DNA from: Candidatus Pacearchaeota archaeon RBG_13_36_9
Lineage (GTDB): Archaea > Nanobdellota > Nanobdellia > Pacearchaeales > GW2011-AR1
Reading direction: 5' to 3'
Assembly (NCBI GenBank): GCA_001786395.1
Contig: MFWN01000029.1
Location: forward strand, 3,707-11,119
DNA: 7,413 bases
In this document: positions 5,168 to 7,413 of the stretch, piece after piece
How the letters are laid out: every line of letters starts with the position of its first letter
Position numbering within the stretch: the stretch's first letter is position 1
Position numbers and translations under genes: made by a program
The notes under the pieces: model-generated
Seen by the model: only the letters and a program-made list of their open reading frames with translations
Told to the model about the DNA's origin: nothing
Database searches by the model: none

Positions 5168-5285
5168 GGGCCCGTAGCTCAGCCCGGTTAGAGCACTGGC
5201 CTTTTACAGTGTTTAACAGTGTTTGATTGGAAACCAAAATACTGATGACAGCCAGGTGTCGGGGGTTCAAATCCCCTCGGGCCCA
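5168..5285 (+). tRNA. tRNA-Lys(UUU) with an intron
   Basis: Acceptor stem GGGCCCG 5168-5174 pairs with CGGGCCC 5278-5284; discriminator A is 5285 and CCA is not encoded. The D arm is GCTC 5177-5180 with GAGC 5191-5194. Anticodon stem CTGGC 5196-5200 pairs with GCCAG 5251-5255. The T arm is GGGGG 5261-5265 with CCCCT 5273-5277 and loop TTCAAAT. After removing 5207-5249 the anticodon loop is CTTTTAA, giving anticodon TTT (Lys) and a 75-nt mature tRNA. The 68-codon frame on the opposite strand, with the GDLNPRHLAV-type peptide, is the usual antisense-tRNA artefact. The last 10 bases and six following bases are repeated at 5460-5475. Confidence 0.94.
5207..5249 (+). other. tRNA intron, 43 nt, canonical position 37/38
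   Basis: The splice sites follow from restoring a 7-base anticodon loop. A bulge-helix-bulge can be drawn. Outer helix: the anticodon stem. Bulges: T5205-A5206|C5207 and A5248-C5249|A5250. Central helix: 5201-5204 with 5244-5247, with one mismatch and one wobble. Inner helix: 5208-5214 with 5237-5243 (AGTGTTT/AAATACT). The relaxed central helix makes the exact fold uncertain, though the position is firm. ACAGTGTTTA at 5206-5215 is followed directly by ACAGTGTTTG at 5216-5225, a tandem duplication. Confidence 0.8.
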
Positions 5286-5291
5286 TTTCAA
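5276..5291 (+). repeat. Direct repeat 1: 3' end of tRNA-Lys (attachment-site-like)
   Basis: CTCGGGCCCATTTCAA, made of the last 10 bases of the tRNA gene and six bases beyond it. An identical 16-mer lies at 5460-5475. Duplicated tRNA 3' ends are the classic footprint of integrase-mediated insertion; here no integrase is seen. Confidence 0.6.
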
Positions 5292-5459
5292 ATCAAGGGG
5301 ATTTGCCTGAATCTCCCTAAACTGAAAGTAGTTCAAAGTTCAGAAATCTTCTTCGATTCAGACTTCTGAGAATGCTCGAAGTTCTATGAACTTTGACATC
5401 ACGAGCATTTTCAATTTTAACTTGTATAGGGTATTAACAAGAAATTAAAAGTGCGAGAA
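5292..5459. other. Insert between tRNA-end repeats, with competing hairpins
   Basis: 168 bases without a credible gene. Fold 1: TCAAAGTTC 5333-5341 with GAACTTTGA 5388-5396 (9 bp), enclosing CTTCGA 5351-5356 with TCGAAG 5376-5381 and TCAGA/TCTGA at 5358-5369. Fold 2: AATGCTCG 5371-5378 with CGAGCATT 5402-5409 (8 bp) stacked on AAGTTC 5379-5384 with GAACTT 5388-5393 (loop TAT), leaving TGACATCA bulged. The two folds share 5371-5396 and exclude each other. It could be a small RNA, a remnant of an integrated element or both. Confidence 0.4.
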
Positions 5460-5475
5460 CTCGGGCCCATTTCAA
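5460..5475 (+). repeat. Direct repeat 2: copy of the tRNA-Lys 3' end
   Basis: CTCGGGCCCATTTCAA, identical to 5276-5291 and 184 bp further on. Similarity continues weakly past both copies (GGGGATTTG after the first, GGGAATTTG after the second). It is not part of a second tRNA: the upstream sequence has no T arm or anticodon arm. Confidence 0.6.
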
Positions 5476-5574
5476 CCCGGGAATTTGAAAAGTTAGAAAA
5501 CACCTAAAACCCCAAAAAACCTGAATTTAAGGGGTTTAATGCATAAAATCCCTTATTTTTATATTTCCGAAACA

Positions 5575-5582
5575 TTTATAAA
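5575..5582 (+). promoter_or_regulatory. TATA box of a candidate RNA upstream of rpoH
   Basis: TTTATAAA, the same octamer as at 1905, 3120 and 4981. It predicts transcription from about 5605. A 66-codon frame starting at 5539 runs across this box, which argues against that frame being a gene. Confidence 0.5.
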
Positions 5583-5604
5583 CCCACTTCTAATCCTTTT
5601 TAGT

Positions 5605-5693
5605 ATTATAGAGTTGTTAAAGTCAGAAATGCTCATTGATATTCACATTTCTGGACATCCTAAAAACCCTGCAAACAAACGGGAGGGTTTTTT
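5605..5693 (+). ncRNA. Candidate structured small RNA between the tRNA and rpoH
   Basis: About 89 nt bounded by the TATA box at 5575-5582 and a terminator-like hairpin. The first hairpin is GTCAGAAATG 5622-5631 with CATTTCTGGAC 5646-5656, ten pairs with one bulged G and a 14-nt loop. The second is the 9-bp hairpin at 5662-5692. The start is inferred from TATA spacing only. The competing reading is a 36-codon frame from ATG 5629 to 5739 (MLIDIHISGHPKNPANKREG...); it has no recognisable relatives that I know of and would pass through the terminator-like hairpin and the rpoH promoter. No family of RNA is recognised. Confidence 0.4.
5662..5693 (+). terminator. Hairpin with T-run, terminator-like
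   Basis: AAAAACCCT 5662-5670 pairs perfectly with AGGGTTTTT 5684-5692 (13-nt loop), and the T-run spans 5688-5693. It looks like an intrinsic terminator separating the upstream unit from rpoH. Archaea mainly use T-runs, so the hairpin may be incidental or protective. Confidence 0.5.
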
Positions 5694-5718
5694 GAAGGTA
5701 ATTTTGCAATTCTATAGT

Positions 5719-5730
5719 ATAAATTATAAG
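5719..5730 (+). promoter_or_regulatory. Probable TATA box of rpoH-rpoB
   Basis: ATAAATTATAAG within AGTATAAATTATAAGG, roughly 30-38 bases before ATG 5760, giving a leader of about 5-12 nt. No Shine-Dalgarno sequence precedes rpoH. Confidence 0.5.
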
Positions 5731-5759
5731 GGTGCCTAAAATATCTTATTTTCAATAAA

Positions 5760-5972
5760 ATGCATATACTCCAGCCCAAACACTCTAAGTTAAAGCCCGA
5801 AGAAGTGACTAAGCTACTTGAAAAGTATAATATTTCTTTATCTCAACTACCTAAAATAAAAGCTAATGATGCGGCCCTGCCTAAGGACTGCAAAGTTGGA
5901 GACCTTGTTAAAGTAGAGAGGAAAGATAAGGGAAAAGTTAGTGAATATTACAGAGTTATTATAGCTAAGTAA
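5760..5972 (+). CDS. rpoH: DNA-directed RNA polymerase subunit H (RpoH/Rpb5)
   Basis: A 70-residue archaeal RNA polymerase subunit corresponding to the C-terminal domain of eukaryotic Rpb5. It sits at the downstream jaw of the enzyme. The diagnostic pattern is present end to end: HILQPKHSKLKPEEVTKLL, then YNISLSQLPKIKANDAAL, then KVGDLVKVERKDKG and a terminal YYRVII. The length is at the short end for the family, and the loop between VERK and YYRV has GKVSE where other archaea usually have a Ser/Pro-Thr-Ala-Gly type stretch. ATG 5760 gives MHILQPKH, the family's normal N-terminus. It is followed after 24 bases by rpoB, the conserved archaeal order, and the two are surely co-transcribed. Confidence 0.96.
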   Translation: MHILQPKHSKLKPEEVTKLLEKYNISLSQLPKIKANDAALPKDCKVGDLVKVERKDKGKVSEYYRVIIAK

Positions 5973-5996
5973 TAAAGGAAAGTAATAAGGAAGAAC

Positions 5997-7413
5997 ATGG
6001 AAGAAACTGAAAAAATGGAAAGCAAGAAAGGGGAGAGTATAAAGCCAGAGAGCGAAAGAAAGGATGACCCTCATTTACTTGTAAAAAGATACCTTCAAGA
6101 GCACAGCTTGGTAGAAAGCAACATTATTTCTTTTAACAATTTCATTGAGGAAAGAATGCAGCAAATTGTCAACGAGCTGAATGCCAATCTGGCAAACGAA
6201 GAAATAGAGATTAAACTGGGAAACATAAAGGTAGAGAAACCAAATATTATCGAAGCAGACGGAAGCCAAAAAATGATAACTCCTGCAGAAGCAAGAATCA
6301 GAAATCTGACTTATTCTTCGCCTGTTTTTTTAGAAATTACAATTAAACAGAGCGGGCAGATAGAAAGCCATGAAGTTGAGATTGGAAGAATTCCTGTCAT
6401 AGTGAAAAGCAATGTGTGCAATATTGCCAATATGTCAAGAGAGGAGCTAATTAATGACTACATAGACCCTTTAGACCCTGGCGGATACTTCATTATAAAC
6501 GGCAATGAAAGAGTTATGGTCATGACTGAAGATTTGGCAGCCAACCAGCCCTTTATAGAAATTTCCAGAGGAAAACTTTTGCTAAGGCTATTCTCGCAAA
6601 GAGGAAGTTATAGGATACCTATAGCCATATCTGAAACTCACGATGGTATTCTTGATATCTCTTTCTCAAGATTCAGAAACATTCCTGCGATGATAATGCT
6701 AAAGGCACTTGGGCTGACTAAAGAGGCAGAGATAGCAAAGTATATAGGGAAAGAGACAGACAGCTTGATTGTAAACCTATACGAGTATGCAAACATACAG
6801 AGCAGTGAAGACGCAATGATGAAAATTGCAGAAATAACCGCCTTGCAAGGTACAAAAAAAGAGATTCTTGACAGGGTAAAGCAAAGAATAGACTCCTACC
6901 TCCTCCCCCACATAGGATTGAACGAAGGAGACAGAAAAGAGAAGGCAGTCTCATTATGCAAGTTCCTGAAACAATTTTTAATTGCTAAAGAAAATCCAGA
7001 GGTCTTAACGGACAAAGACCACTATGCAAATAAGAGAGTAAGGCTCAGCGGAGACTTATTAGCTGACTTGTTTAGAGTCAATCTAAACATTTTACTAAGA
7101 GATGTCCAGCACAGCCTTCAAAAAATTTCAAAAAGAAAGAAATTTTACTCAATAAAAACAATCGCCAAATCCACCTTGTTCTCACACCGGATTGAATCTG
7201 CAATAGCCACCGGGAGCTGGATAGGGGAGAGAACTGGAGTAACCCAAAACATGGACAAGACAAATTATCTTGCCATTCTCTCTCAGCTGCAGAGGGTTTC
7301 AAGCATGCTGCCTGGAGAGCAAGAGAACTTCATGGCAAGGACACTTCATCCTACCCACTACGGGAGATTTTGCCCTATAGAAACCCCTGAGGGAACAGAA
7401 ATCGGCTTGAGGA
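5997..7413 (+). CDS. rpoB: DNA-directed RNA polymerase subunit B, N-terminal part
   Basis: The first 472 residues of the second-largest RNA polymerase subunit; the frame stays open to the right edge. After an acidic, lysine-rich tail (1-24) comes the conserved N-terminal block (LVKRYLQEHSLVESNIISFNNF), then the lobe and protrusion regions with PLDPGGYFIINGNERV (about 159-174). The last residues are the fork-region signature HPTHYGRFCPIETPEGTEIG starting at His451, beside the catalytic centre. ATG 5997 is supported by AAGGAAG at 5987-5993 just upstream and by the 24-base spacing from rpoH; Met7 is a less likely start. Some archaea split this gene into B'' and B' soon after this point, and the window ends too early to tell. 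The expected next genes are rpoA1 and rpoA2. Confidence 0.96.
   Translation, partial: MEETEKMESKKGESIKPESERKDDPHLLVKRYLQEHSLVESNIISFNNFIEERMQQIVNELNANLANEEIEIKLGNIKVEKPNIIEADGSQKMITPAEARIRNLTYSSPVFLEITIKQSGQIESHEVEIGRIPVIVKSNVCNIANMSREELINDYIDPLDPGGYFIINGNERVMVMTEDLAANQPFIEISRGKLLLRLFSQRGSYRIPIAISETHDGILDISFSRFRNIPAMIMLKALGLTKEAEIAKYIGKETDSLIVNLYEYANIQSSEDAMMKIAEITALQGTKKEILDRVKQRIDSYLLPHIGLNEGDRKEKAVSLCKFLKQFLIAKENPEVLTDKDHYANKRVRLSGDLLADLFRVNLNILLRDVQHSLQKISKRKKFYSIKTIAKSTLFSHRIESAIATGSWIGERTGVTQNMDKTNYLAILSQLQRVSSMLPGEQENFMARTLHPTHYGRFCPIETPEGTEIGLR

Noticed and set aside
5207..5249. C/D-box guide RNA inside the tRNA intron (TGATGA at 5243-5248)
   Set aside because: The C-like box lies at the intron's 3' end, overlapping CTGA, with no separate D box in a workable order and no guide space.
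5130..5336. 68-codon frame on the minus strand across the tRNA
   Set aside because: It is antisense to tRNA-Lys and gives the GDLNPRHLAV-type peptide seen from many antisense tRNA translations.
5539..5739. 66-codon + strand frame upstream of rpoH
   Set aside because: It spans a strong TATA box, a terminator-like hairpin and the rpoH promoter, has low-complexity hydrophobic content at the start and no recognisable motif.
6718..7302. Minus-strand frames within rpoB
   Set aside because: Shadows of rpoB, which is open and strongly conserved on the + strand.
1..7413. CRISPR array, transposase or toxin-antitoxin system
   Set aside because: No regularly spaced repeats, no transposase motifs and no recognisable toxin or antitoxin pair were found on either strand.

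Overview
The window looks like part of an AT-rich archaeal chromosome. The main evidence is the archaeal RNA polymerase pair rpoH-rpoB, a tRNA gene interrupted by an intron at position 37/38, and TTTATAAA-type TATA boxes about 25 bases upstream of start codons (leaderless genes). Small genes, a cysteine- and sequon-rich membrane-anchored surface protein and the compact layout suggest a DPANN-type lineage (Woesearchaeota/Pacearchaeota-like). That placement is inference; only 'archaeon' is well supported.

Layout. 1-1426 (+): the 3' part of a B12-dependent (class II) ribonucleotide reductase gene, then dut (dUTPase). Together they feed deoxynucleotide and dTTP supply. 1455-2597 (-): a small lipobox/membrane-anchored protein of unknown function and a MutT-like NUDIX hydrolase, each with its own TATA box. 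2598-3097 (+): a divergent intergenic region, then thioredoxin. 3310-4827 (+): a 505-residue single-pass surface protein with cysteine-rich repeats and a MopE-like metal-binding motif. 5168-5285 (+): tRNA-Lys(UUU) with a 43-base intron. 5760-7413 (+): rpoH and the beginning of rpoB. rpoB runs off the end of the window.

The most interesting part is the non-coding DNA around the surface gene and the tRNA. Two related elements of about 85 bp (3155-3238 and 4865-4952) flank the surface gene in inverted orientation. Each has a TTTATAAA box about 32 bases from the same end, and they share a hairpin in which one base pair differs by a compensatory change. I propose them as a candidate small-RNA family or small mobile element. 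Downstream of the tRNA, 16 bp of its 3' end are repeated 184 bp away, like an attachment-site duplication, around an insert that can form two competing hairpin structures. Upstream of rpoH, a TATA box, a bulged hairpin and a terminator-like hairpin with a T-run outline a candidate RNA of about 90 nt. All of these are read by eye, with no homology search or folding calculation.
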